From Selaginella tamariscina (taxonomy: Eukaryota > Streptophyta > Lycopodiopsida > Selaginellales > Selaginellaceae): a stretch of 64,000 nt of DNA. The stretch is from NCBI GenBank assembly GCA_003024785.1, contig PUQB01000061.1, forward strand, positions 62,001 to 126,000, read 5' to 3'. The translations under genes and the position numbers were made by a program. This document shows positions 48,170 to 58,324 of the stretch, piece after piece (positions within the stretch are counted from its first letter, which is position 1; each line of letters opens with the position of its first letter). Under the pieces are notes generated by a model. It was not told the DNA's origin, ran no database searches, and worked only from the letters and a program-made list of their open reading frames with translations.

Positions 48170-50830
48170 AGGATGTTTCTGTCCTCCTGCCTTACCAAAG
48201 CAGTATGCCGATTTCGCAAACGTCTTCGACAAAAAGAAAGCTTCTGCCTTGCCCCGCACCGTGAGTACGACTGTCCTATCGATCTCATTGAGGGTAAGCA
48301 ACCGTCCTTTGGTCCCATTTACGGTCTCTCACCAACAGAGTTGGAGACATTGAGGAAATACATTGAGGAGAATCTTGTCACCGGATTTATCCATCATTCG
48401 CGATCACCGGCTGGTGCTCCAGTATTCTTTGTTTCCAAGAAGGATGGAAGTCTCCGGCTCGTGGTGGACTACCGAGATCTGAATAAGGTCACCATTCCAA
48501 ACAAGTATCCTCTCCCGCTCGTCTCCGACATGCTCGAACGTCTTTTTGGTGCCCGGTACTTCACAAAGATCGATTTAAGAGGAGCGTACAATCTCATCCG
48601 ATTTCGAGAAAGGGACGAGTGGAAAATAGCTTCCGTACACGCTACGGACATTTCGAGTACGTAGTAATGCCGTTCGGCCTGACAAATGCACCTGCTGTGT
48701 TCCAGCACATGGCTAACGATATTTTCCGGGACTTCTTGGATTTGTTTGTCATCATGTACCTAGACGACATCCTGATATTTTCCAAGACTCGAGAAGAACA
48801 CGAACGGCATGTACGGTTAGTCTTGGAGAGGCTCCGGAAGCACCACTTGTTTGCCAAGTTGGAGAAGTGCTCTTTCAGTCAGCAGTCTGTCGAGTTCCTG
48901 GGGTACATCATTTCAGCTGAAGGTGTTCACATGGATCCTGCAAAAGTCCGGACTGTATTGGAGTGGGAGAGACCATCAAATGTTCGTGATGTTCGATGTT
49001 TCCTCGGTTTGCGAACTTCTATCGACGTTTCGTTCGGGATTTCTCCAAGATTGCATTGCCATTGACGAAGTTGACTGGCAAGGATGTTCCATTTGTCTGG
49101 TCCTCTGAGGCTGAGGAGGCGTTCGAGTTCCTAAAGAAGGCGTTCACCTCGGCACCTGTTCTTATCCATCCTGACCCTGCGAAGCCATATTTCGTGGAAG
49201 CTTGATGCCATCTGAGTCCCAGGAAGGTCTTCTCCATCCCATTGCTTTCCATTCCCGCAAGTTCACTGCACCTGAGATCAACTACGATGTCTACAACAAG
49301 GAGCTGCTGGCGATCGTCGATGCCTTTGAGGAGTGGCGCAGATTCCTTGAAGGTTCCCCGCATGTGGTTAAGGTGTATTGTGATCACAAGAACCTCCAGT
49401 ACTGGGCAACAGCACGAGTTCTCAATCGACGTCAGGCGCGATGGGCACAGTCTTTGTCCCGGTTCCGATACGAGATTATTCATCGTCCCGTCGTCTAAAT
49501 GGCAAAGCAGATGCCTTATTTCGTCGCAGTTACCAGGTGAAATCCGATTTGATCAACAAGAACAAGTCATCCTGAGCTCCGACCAGTTGTTGGTAAATGC
49601 GCTTTCCCGTTCTTTCTGCTCCAGTTGACACTTTGTTTTTGGATCTAATTCGAGAAAATCTCCCTCAAGACGAGTTTGCTTGTGATGTCCTTGCACATGT
49701 TCGACGAGTTCAGCCATTGTCTTCAGGGTCACAACTACGAGATTATGCTGCTTTCCATCTTCATAATGGGTTGCTGTACCACCACATCCAAATCTATGTT
49801 CCGGACGGAGAACTGAGGTTGCGAGCTGTCCAACACTGCCATGACAACACAGCTGCAGGACATTTTTGGCATTCGAAGACTCGAGCTGGTACAATGGGTG
49901 TTCTGGTGGCCTCGGCTTCGCGTGTATGTTGAGAGATTTGTGCGATCTTGTGACACGTGCCAGCGTACAAAGCTTCCTCGTCATCGACCGTTGGACTACT
50001 ACAGCCTCTTCCTATTGCTCAGCGGCCATGGTCATCCATCACCATGGATTTCCTCACGGATTTACCGCCTTCTAGAGGGTTTGATGCTGTCCTAGTCATT
50101 GTTGATCGGTTCTCTAAGATGGCGCACTTTGTTCCCTGCAACAAGACATGTTCGGGTCCTGATGCTGCAGATCTGGTGTACCGGGAGGTGTTCCGTCTTC
50201 ATGGTCTTCCTGATGAACTTGTCACGGATCGAGGTCCCCAGTTCACTTCGATTTGGCGAGATTCCTAGATCGGCTACGTATCACCAGGGAAGCTGTCTAC
50301 TGCACATCATCCTGAAACAGAGGACAATCGGAGCGCACGATTCAGACTCTGGAACAATATCTCCGGTGTTTCATTTCTCATCTACAAGATGATTGGGTCG
50401 ATCTCTTCTGCTCCTTCCTGCCGAGTTCGCGTACAACACACGGCACACTCATCCATAGGTGTGTCGCCATTTTCGCGTTCTCTGGTGTTCATCCTCGCTG
50501 GTCCTATAGTTGCCCGTGGTTCCTGGCCTCACCACTGCTATCCGAATGATCGTGTTGAGCATCTCCGACATGTCCTATGAAGAGTGCAACATCATCTTCA
50601 ACGCGCTCGGGATTTGCAACACAAAGCTGCTGATCGTTCCCGTTCCTCTCTCCCAACATTTACAATTGGTGACCAAGTGTGGCTCCTTCGGCGTCATTGG
50701 CCAACCACATGTCCCTGTGACAAGCTGGACTATCAACACTTGGGGCCATTTCGCATCATCAAAAACTCTCTTGAGGTGACGTTTCATCTCGAGCTTCCGC
50801 CAACCATCCAAATCCATCCCGAAAAACTCT
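48170..50830 (+). pseudogene. Pol of element 4: RT, RNase H, integrase, frameshifted
   Basis: The RT has [48 protein letters not shown] and the catalytic YLDD in VIMYLDDILIFSK (near 48760). The region [20 protein letters not shown] follows. RNase H shows NKELLAIVDAFEEWRRFLEG, but its first catalytic DAS stretch is broken by a frameshift near 49203. The integrase zinc finger ends in CDTCQRTKLPRHRP, and the core has ILVIVDRFSKMAHF-like and LVTDRGPQFTS stretches. At least six frame changes occur. Confidence 0.88.
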
Positions 50831-50849
50831 GAGTGACGTTTCGTCTCGA

Positions 50850-51130
50850 GCTTCCACCAACCATCCGGATCCATCCCGTGTTCCATGTTTCTTTGTTGGA
50901 GCCTTATCATGCTCTTTCTGAACCTGGCCGACTTCTTCCACCACCTCTTCTAGTTACAGTAGCTGGTGAACCTGAGTTCAAGGTTGCTACAATTTTGACT
51001 CCAAACTTGTTCGTGGTCAGCTTCACTATTTCGTGGACTGGATCAGTTATCCGCCTGGTGAACGCACTTGGGAGCCTGCTGCTCATCTTGTTCATACTCC
51101 TGATCTTGTTGCCGAGTTTCATTAACGATA
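50850..51130 (+). pseudogene. Integrase tail with chromodomain, element 4
   Basis: After PVFHVSLLEPYHAL (50877), a shifted frame reads RGQLHYFVDWISYPPGERTW, then EPAAHLV and DLVAEFH (51013-51115). The aromatic residues and the TWEP motif are those of a chromodomain, which defines chromoviruses and is thought to guide insertion to marked chromatin. Confidence 0.8.
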
Positions 51131-51720
51131 TCCTGCAAAACCTGGACCTGGGAACTTGCTGCTCATCTTTCATGCTCATGATCTTGTTGCCAAGTTCCAT
51201 CAACGATATCCTACAAAACCTGGACCTGGGAGCCTGCTGCTCATCTTGTTCATGCTCCTAATCTTGTTGCCGAGTTCCATCAACGATATCCTGCAAAACC
51301 TGGACCTGGGAGCCTGCTGCTCATCTTGTTCATGCTCCTGATCTTGTTGCCATCAAACGATATCCTGCAAAACCTGGACCAGTGACGCGCGGTGCTCGTC
51401 ATCGAAGGGGGAGATCATATGCTCCTGATCTTGTTGCCGAGTTCCATCAATGATATCCTGCAAACCTGGACCAGTGACGCGCGGTGCTCGTCATCGAAGG
51501 GGAAGATAGTGTAAGGATCATGGGTTACCTGATCTTGTTGCCGAGTTTCCATCAATGATATCCTGCAAAACCTGGCCAGTGACGCGCGGTGCTCGTCATC
51601 GAAGGGAAGATAGTGTAAGGATCATGGGTTACCTGATCTTGTTGCCGAGTTCCATCAATGATATCCTGCAAAACCTGGACCAGTGACGCGCGGTGCTCGT
51701 CATCGAAGGGGAAGATAGTG
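51070..51720 (+). repeat. Tandem copies of the chromodomain tail and polypurine tract
   Basis: A unit of about 80 bp (gcctgctgctcatcttgttc ... caaaacctggacctggga) repeats about four times at 51072-51360. A second unit of about 100-110 bp (ccagtgacgcgcggtgctcg, then gaaggggaagatag, then tgtaaggatcatgggtta) repeats at 51380-51720. The second unit includes the polypurine tract and the first 18 bp of the LTR. Confidence 0.88.
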
Positions 51721-52078
51721 TAAGGATCATGGGTTATTTTTGCCTTTCACAGGACTTAACCCGAGACCTTTTGGTTAACACACACATGTGTTAACCAACT
51801 GGTCCGTATGATCCTGGATGCTAAACTACACCATCAACAACAAGGCGTATATCATACGCATGTTCCAGACCAGTTGGACCACACATTCCAGACCAGTTGT
51901 GGACCATACAATTCTCATGACCTCAGATATATAAACAGGGTTCCGGTTTCTCAGAATCATTCAACACCAATCTTCGGCCTTGTGTTTCATTTTGTATTCA
52001 TTTCTTTCTTGAATACAATCTCCTCCTTTCAAGGTTCCCTTGTTCTAAAGGTTTCGCCCTTTGCACAAGGTCATGACA
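51719..52078 (+). repeat. 3' LTR of element 4
   Basis: 360 bp starting TGTAAGGATCATG directly after the polypurine tract (AAGGGGAAGATAG), ending ...CATGACA. Confidence 0.85.
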
Positions 52079-52081
52079 GTA

Positions 52082-52322
52082 GCAGTATGCCAGTTTGTTC
52101 AAATTTGATTTGTCCCAAGGTGCACGTGTGAAGACTAACACATATACCCACTAGCAATGCAAAGCCTTTCAAAGTCCCAGTTCGACGCAGGTCACTAAAA
52201 GAGTTATCAGCCATGCAAACACCTGTTACAAATAATCGGTAAGCGGGTGTGTTGTCCATCACGGAGTCCATGGGCATGTGAACCTCATTTGGTTCCCAAG
52301 CCTGATGGATCTCTACGATTTA
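52082..52322 (+). mobile_element. Element 3, right part (start of pol), truncated
   Basis: The sequence cagtatgccagtttgttcaa to gatggatctct matches the minus strand of element 2 at about 36050-36280 (QYASLFKFDLSQGARVKT). It is therefore the continuation of element 3 after element 4. It breaks off at about 52322, where the duplicated 3' part of the phosphatase-like gene begins. Confidence 0.85.
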
Positions 52323-53160
52323 TGCACGTTGTAACTAAAGTGGGCATGATATGTGAAAATGGGAATATAAAATAAATTACTAATTAATACTTAAGTTTTA
52401 ATTATCAATTAATCATTTAATTAATATATAATTAAGCCTTAAATATTAATTAATTAATTAATCCTTCAATAACCTTACTTAGTAAGGAATATTCCTAAAC
52501 TATCTTAGAATATTCATATATTTTATAAATAGTTTACAATAATGAAGAAATACTATCAAACATAATTACAAATGAAATCATTTCCTTATCAACATGTTAA
52601 TTTATTTATAAATACTTTCTTCCTAACCATACAGAGAAATCTCCTCATTTTGTCTAATAATCACTCTCCGGATTAATCAAATCATTTTGGTCAATATCTT
52701 GATGTTGTTGCCACCACCTAACACTCTCACGAATGCAATTGGGAGTTGCCATCCTTATTAATACATAAGATGTAATAAGACCAGGTCTGCATAAAGGCTC
52801 ATCTAAAAAATGACGTTCTTTAAGAATAATATTATAAAGTACCGGTTGCTATCCTTCATTTTATAAAATTCAAAATCACGAGAAAGAAAAGCTTTAGGAA
52901 ATGTATGATACGGTGGATACTGCTCACAAAATTTTGAGATTCTTCTTTCTGAGGCACGTATCCAAGTAGTTCACTAGTTATCGGTATCAGAATAGGATCG
53001 AAAGTGGGATGAATACAAGCAATGTTTTGGTTGAGCATAGCCTTCTGAGGAGAGTCGTCTACTACTAAGATATGTGCATTCTTCATTATCCTTAAGCGAT
53101 TGATCTCCCCATGAGTCCCAATTGTTCTTTCATTCTTGAAGAAGTATGGCTTGCTTTCCT
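52320..53160 (-). pseudogene. Truncated tandem copy of the phosphatase-like gene 3' part
   Basis: It begins ttatgcacgttgtaactaaa, as does the next copy at 53158, and carries the same 3' exon in decayed form (VVDDSPQKAMLNQNIACIHP, with missing bases downstream). It ends within ESKPYFFKNE at gcttgctttccttt, where the sequence jumps to the start of the next copy. There is no N-terminal part, so it cannot encode a full protein. Confidence 0.88.
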
Positions 53161-53450
53161 TTATGCACGTTGTAACTAAAGTGGGCATGATACGTGAAAA
53201 TGGGAATATAAAATAAATTACTAATTAATACTTAAGTTTTAATTATTAATTAATCATTTAATTAATATGTAATTAAGCCTTAAATATTAATTAATTAATT
53301 AATTAATCCTTCAATAACCTTACTTAGTAAGGAATATTCCTAAAATATCTTAGAATATTCATATTATTCTAAAAATAGTTTACAATAATGAAGAAATACT
53401 ATCAAACATAATTACAAATGAAATCATTTTCTTATCAACATGTTAATTTT

Positions 53451-54620
53451 TTATAAATACTTTCTTTCTATCATACAAAGAAATCTTTTCATTTTGTCTA
53501 AATCATCACTCTCCGGATTAATCAAATCATTTTGGTCAATATCTTGATGTTGTTGCCACCACTTAACACTCTCACGAATGCAATTGGGAGTTGCCATCCT
53601 TGTTAATACATAAGATGTGATAAGAGAAGGTCTGCATAAAGGCTCATCTAAAAACTGACGTTCCTTAAGAATAATATTATAAAGCGCCCGGTTGCTATCC
53701 TTCATTTTATAAAATTCAATATCACGAGAAAGAAAAGCTTCAGGAAATGTATGATACGGTGGATACTGCTCACAAAAATTTTCGAGATTCTTCTTTCTGA
53801 GGCACGTATCCAAGTAGTTCACTAGCTCATCCATGATATCGGTATCAGAATATGGATCGAAAGTGATTGGATGAATACAAGCAATGTTTTGGTTGAGCAT
53901 AGCCTTCTGAGGAGAGTCGTCTACTACTAAGATATGTGCATTCTTCGTTATCCTTAAGCGACTGATCTCCCCATGAGTCCCAATTATTCTTTCATTCTTG
54001 AAGAAGTATGGCTTGCTTTCCTTTCTTATATTGTGAAATTCGAGAGGTTTATAACATTCGCTGGTCAAAAATCCAATCTTTACGAATCACCTCTTCTGCA
54101 ACACTACAATGTTTCTTAAGTAAATTCAACAGCGGTGTTAAGTTATGAATCTGCATGCATGACCAAATCCCCACAAGCGCACCCATCTCCTTAAGCTTTT
54201 GAAAGAGACGATCCAACCCTGGACGAAAAATAATATCATATCGAAATTTACCATGACAAGGAATGAAATCTCCTTGTTTGATTTCTTTTTCTATCCTCGG
54301 GCCTTTGTCGATGAAGCAGAACACCATTGACATCCAACAACACAATATGGCCATGAGTAACATGAGATAGCGTTGCCTCTTGAATACTTTGCAAATCACT
54401 TGTTTGCTCCCTTTCACATTTATCCGTTGCCACTATCGTTGCCTATCCCTTCATCATTTAATTGTACATCATCCTTACAAGATTCAGATATTGCATGCGC
54501 TGAAGAAATTGATTTCGGAACTGAAGCCAATAAAAATGATGATGCAAAAACTGAAGTGGCCCCCATGGTAACGATGTTTTGAGCTGCATTATTATCCATT
54601 TCCTGCATGAACTCTGTCAT
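53451..54620 (-). CDS. FCP1/NIF-type phosphatase-like protein (HAD superfamily), frameshifted
   Basis: Such proteins are Mg-dependent phosphatases related to those acting on the RNA polymerase II C-terminal domain. A likely start is MTEFMQEMDNNAAQ at 54620. After a Ser-rich N-terminal part, motif I reads VLLDVNGVLL, where canonical enzymes have DxDxT. Then come GKFRYDIIFRPGLDRLFQKL, MGALVGIWSCMQ, KDWIFDQ, YKPLEFHNIRKESKPYF and motif III in ILVVDDSPQKA, then PPYHTFPEAF. The second Asp of motif I is Asn, so normal catalysis is doubtful, though DxNG variants occur in plant members. Frameshifts lie near 54435, 54310 and 54057. It is followed by a truncated tandem copy of its 3' half and lies in the same direction as the ParB-like gene. 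Confidence 0.75.
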
Positions 54621-54903
54621 TCTGACATGTGGCACAAGAAATTGTCGCCAAACCCCTCTCTTACCTCATGGCAATGCTGAAAATCCATGTTCTCAATTAT
54701 TTCATTACATCTGCAAAATGATAATTAGCTGACCTTAAAATTATCAAGGTATATTATTTACCTTGTTAATGTGTGACCCATGTTTGAACTAAAAGCTTCA
54801 TTAATCCTTGAGAATTTATTTTCTGTACAAATATAAAAGAAATATACAAAAATGCCTTATGTTACACTCATTTACAACTATTCATCACTCTATCAATTCA
54901 TTA

Positions 54904-57900
54904 TCAATTCTTCTTCGCTATTACCTTCTGATGAGGCGAAGAAGGTCTAAGCCGCTTGTGAGATGGTTCAAGATCTTCTGCATCTTCTATTGATGTTTCC
55001 ATGGGTCCTGGAGTGTGCGAATGTTCTGTACTCCTCGAGATAACTTCCGGTCTAATATCTGATTGTTCGTTCTCAGACTCCGAGATTGAACCAGATTCAC
55101 CTTCAGAGCTATCGCACTTATCTGGAGGGAACTTTCTCAAATACGCCTTTATGGATCGTTGGGGTACTCAGTTGAGACCCAATCTATCCACTTGTTCAGG
55201 TCCTCAACCATGGTCTTATCCTTTTCAACGGCAAACACACATGTATGCCGAAGGTAACACTCCTTCAAGACGGACCCCCTAGTGCAGTAGTCAAAAACCC
55301 ACGCATCACTGTGAGGACCCCTGATCAAGTTGACGATGCTCCGTGCCGCTTGACTTGTAATGTTTGGATAACGTACATTGCCGAATACGTCACTCATACC
55401 TATCGGTGTATCGGATGGAGGTTCAGGGCCGTTGGAGTGCAAACAGATGCCTGGCCAGTCATTTGGAAGCTTGAAATTGTTTGGCGCATTCCTAACAACC
55501 AAGTGAACAACAGTATCAATGCACTTGGGATTAGCATCGTTCATATAAAATCCTGTCCAACGATGTCTATTCTTCTTGGCGAAGGCGAAGGCAAAAGTAT
55601 CGGTGACATGAGCAAGAATCAAGAAATAAATACCTGAAAAAGTAGGTATCAGTGAAGAGCGCAAGCATGAATTCAATAATAAATACCTTCTATGTATATG
55701 CTTGCACGGCTAAGTTTCTCCACCAGATCCTCTAGTGCCCTATCTGTCGAAAGATTTTTTGACACCCGCCGATCCATCACGAACAATTGAAACGGTTTCC
55801 TACAAGCAGTGATGTTACCCCATAAAGTCTCCGAATCTAACAACAAACATCTGTAGGGCTTGTCGTGATTCGTAGCATCCTCCTTTATAAGGTTCAATTC
55901 GGTTCTCCGCTGCTGAAGGACTGCCATAAGAGAAGGCGTCATCCCAATGTTCTCCTTTTTGGCGTTGGCGTGCAATAGATTCTTGCCAGATCTTCCGATT
56001 GGTTCACCCATTCGACAAGCATATCATCGTTCGTCACATGCAAATATTTGCTGACCTCTTCATATGTTGAAGTCGAGGTCCAACCCAGTTTGTGGCAGTG
56101 TATTCCCAACCACTCCTTGAAATGCCTGACCGTCTTCAACTCCATTGCCTTGAGATGAAAAGGAGAGGTTGGGCTGCTGTTATTAATTTGTAGTTTGCCA
56201 TCGATCACCAAATCAGCCAAGACTTCCATCTCCTCCATCGTTGTTCCATTTAAAGGCTTCAACCATGTGAGCTTGAAATCGTTGTCTACATCCTTTGTAG
56301 ATTGAACAGACTTAGCCTTCGGCGTCTTACTGGGTTTCTTTGCAGACTTTTCTGAGGGCTCCCCTTCACTTGTCTGCTTCTTCTTCAGTGTTCCTTTTGA
56401 AAAGGATTCCATAATCCCCAACCATTTGGCAAAGATCCTATCTTCGGGGCAAGAAATCAACATCATCAGAAATGATGTTTCCTTCCCGCCCACCTGGGCA
56501 AAATCAACTGCTGCAATTTCTTCAACTCTCTGAGGAAAAAGACAGATTAATATACCGGCGAGATAAATCCCGCCCAAACAATTTGCTTACCCGGTATTCC
56601 GCAGATTGTGTATTCCCTGCGGTAGCTCTTTGTGGTCGCTGAAGAGATTCCCACACGGCTCGCGTGTGTTTAAACTTCTCCCATATTTTGCTGTTGTAGT
56701 GGTTGGTGTCGGCAGCGTCCCATTCCGCCGATAACTTATGGTACTGCTCGATTGTGAGATTCGGCTTAGCTAAAAACGCCGATCTTTTTGTCAGCTTCTC
56801 ACGGGTATGCTCGGAAAGTTTTGTTGCCATCGTTCCTTTGTTGTGTTCATCGAGAAGTCGTTGGGCTGCCGTTATTGTGTGCTGGCCACTAATGATGTAG
56901 TACTTGATAGATCTTTTATTCTCCGTCTGAATCTTCATGAGTTGTTCTGGTGTTGTGATCCAGACTTTGTCAGCACCCTTCCTTCTTTCATAGTATGGAC
57001 ACAAAACAGCATTATGTGGAACGGTATAAGAATTGTCGTCCTTCATCTTCTCCATGAGCTCAGCTACACGTTCCTGGTTGAGTGGCCTGTAATTGAAGTT
57101 TGGGTTGACGCTGCAATATTTAACCCTACAAGGATAAATCTTATCATCCAACATCATTTCCTTGTGACTTATTGCAGCATGAGATGCCACAGGTGCAGCT
57201 GACAAAACGATTGATGATTTTCTTTTGCGATCCGAATCAACATGTGTGATCCCCGACTGCAGCTGTTCTAGTGTTCTCGGCACACTCTTCCAGCTCCCGA
57301 AGCTTCCTAAGCAAATTGAACGTGATCTGTAGAGAACCTGAGACCGAGCCACCCTCTCAATCTCCTTATGATGTCGCTGTGTTCTTCTTCAATGTGAAGA
57401 GGGAAGATTGCTCCACTTGCTGATTTTCTGTATTGTGAAGCAATATCTCCTGACAATACACCTACTCGATGAGTCTGAAGATCTTCGAAGTAGACATCCA
57501 GATGGATCCCCTCCATAGATGGGCTTTCGTTGAGTTGAAGAAGAACTCCAAGGTCAACATCATTAGTGAACACGTGAACGTCATTATCCACAAGTCGACA
57601 AAACCACCCGAATTAATGTTGTAACTGACGACCTCTGGATCCGAGAACGTGACATTGGATGGAACAAGGCATATCTGTCGAGCATCGTCCAATCTGGGTT
57701 CGCAGCCTGCTTTCGGGTGCTTGACTAGCGAATCTACTTTCCATTGTTTTGCTTGTCCATGAGATGTGACAGAGGTTAATTTGACAGCACCATGGTTGCT
57801 CCAATGCGCTTCCCATTTATCTTAAAATATGGCCAAGTTGATTCCAGAATCCCCCTGCCCATCTCTTCTCCTGCTCTTGTCTTTAATGTCCTCAATTCCA

Positions 57901-57987
57901 CATCTGAATACAAAAATGATTAGTTCAAGTATCCGAGTATAACAGATTTTATTTTAATTCTTACCCAGAATTTGACGACGACTCCAT
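54904..57987 (-). CDS. ParB-like domain joined to a DNA-methyltransferase-like domain
   Basis: About 970 residues from four exons (57965-57987, 56591-57903, 55687-56529, 54904-55633). The start MESSSNSG at 57987 is the first Met after a GT-AG candidate upstream. The ParB/sulfiredoxin-type domain (about 57115-56750) has YRPLNQERVAELMEKMKDD and IISGQHTITAAQRLL. A Lys/Ser-rich linker follows (GEPSEKSAKKPSKTPKAKS). The C-terminal part looks like an amino-methyltransferase in permuted order: a CLLLDSETLWG stretch where DPPW is expected, then the SAM-binding-like VFDYCTRGSVLKECYL and FAVEKDKTMVEDL. It ends in an acidic tail with a basic HKRLRP. Frameshifts lie near 57600, 57330, 55982 and 55160, and an in-frame TAA near 57827. 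ParB-methylase fusions are known in phages and bacteria; the family assignment is inferred by motif. Confidence 0.65.
55634..55686 (-). other. ParB-like gene intron 3 (53 nt)
   Basis: GTATTTATTATTG...CTTTTTCAG on the minus strand; the exon after it begins with the same GTATTTATT, so the two ends are short direct repeats. The splice joins SRASIYIEG to IYFLILAHVTD. Confidence 0.75.
56530..56590 (-). other. ParB-like gene intron 2 (61 nt), carrying a palindrome variant
   Basis: GTAAGC...TTTCCTCAG on the minus strand; the splice joins SAEYR to RVEEIAAVDFA in frame. The intron contains GGGCGGGATTTATCTCGCCG, a two-mismatch copy of the palindrome that forms the arrays at 58.3-59.6 and 63.2-64.0 kb. 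Confidence 0.8.
57904..57964 (-). other. ParB-like gene intron 1 (61 nt)
   Basis: GTAAGAATT...TGTATTCAG on the minus strand; canonical borders. Confidence 0.65.
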
Positions 57988-58129
57988 ACTAATGACTCGA
58001 TCTCCTTGTTTGATCAAATCGTCCTTCTGCAAAATAATACACTATAAATATAAATTATATAAAAACGCACACACACTTGTATAAACCCGAATATACAAAA
58101 ATAATACACAGAGAGAAGTAGACGTAATT

Positions 58130-58216
58130 AACTGTCCGAAGCTCACATTTGTGTTAGTGCAAAAGAAAGATAACATTTCGTTTTAGAACCACCACAAATG
58201 TGAGCTCTGGACAGTT
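58130..58216. repeat. Short inverted repeat with a 22-bp stem
   Basis: ctgtccgaagctcacatttg at 58132 is matched in inverse by caaatgtgagctctggacag ending at 58214; about 20 of 22 bases pair, with a loop of about 39 bases. It may be a small hairpin transposon remnant or a structured transcript. Confidence 0.75.
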
Positions 58217-58324
58217 TTACATAGATTCCTAGCTTTTACTCGAAATATTATGATAAGATGATAAAAGTAAATAAAATGAGATATGCAACTTATATATACT
58301 AATACACATATATATTCACATGGA

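Larger units (their letters stand above)
46124..52078 (+). mobile_element. Ty3/Gypsy chromovirus, element 4, nested in element 3
   Basis: A plus-strand element with LTRs at about 46124-46493 and 51719-52078, gag, zinc-knuckle remnant, protease, RT, RNase H, integrase and a C-terminal chromodomain. It sits inside element 3, whose family sequence is found on both sides. The first few bases (TGTA) of the left LTR are missing and about 25-30 bp of element 3 are lost at the insertion point, so no clean target duplication is visible. Coding frames are broken in many places. Confidence 0.9.
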
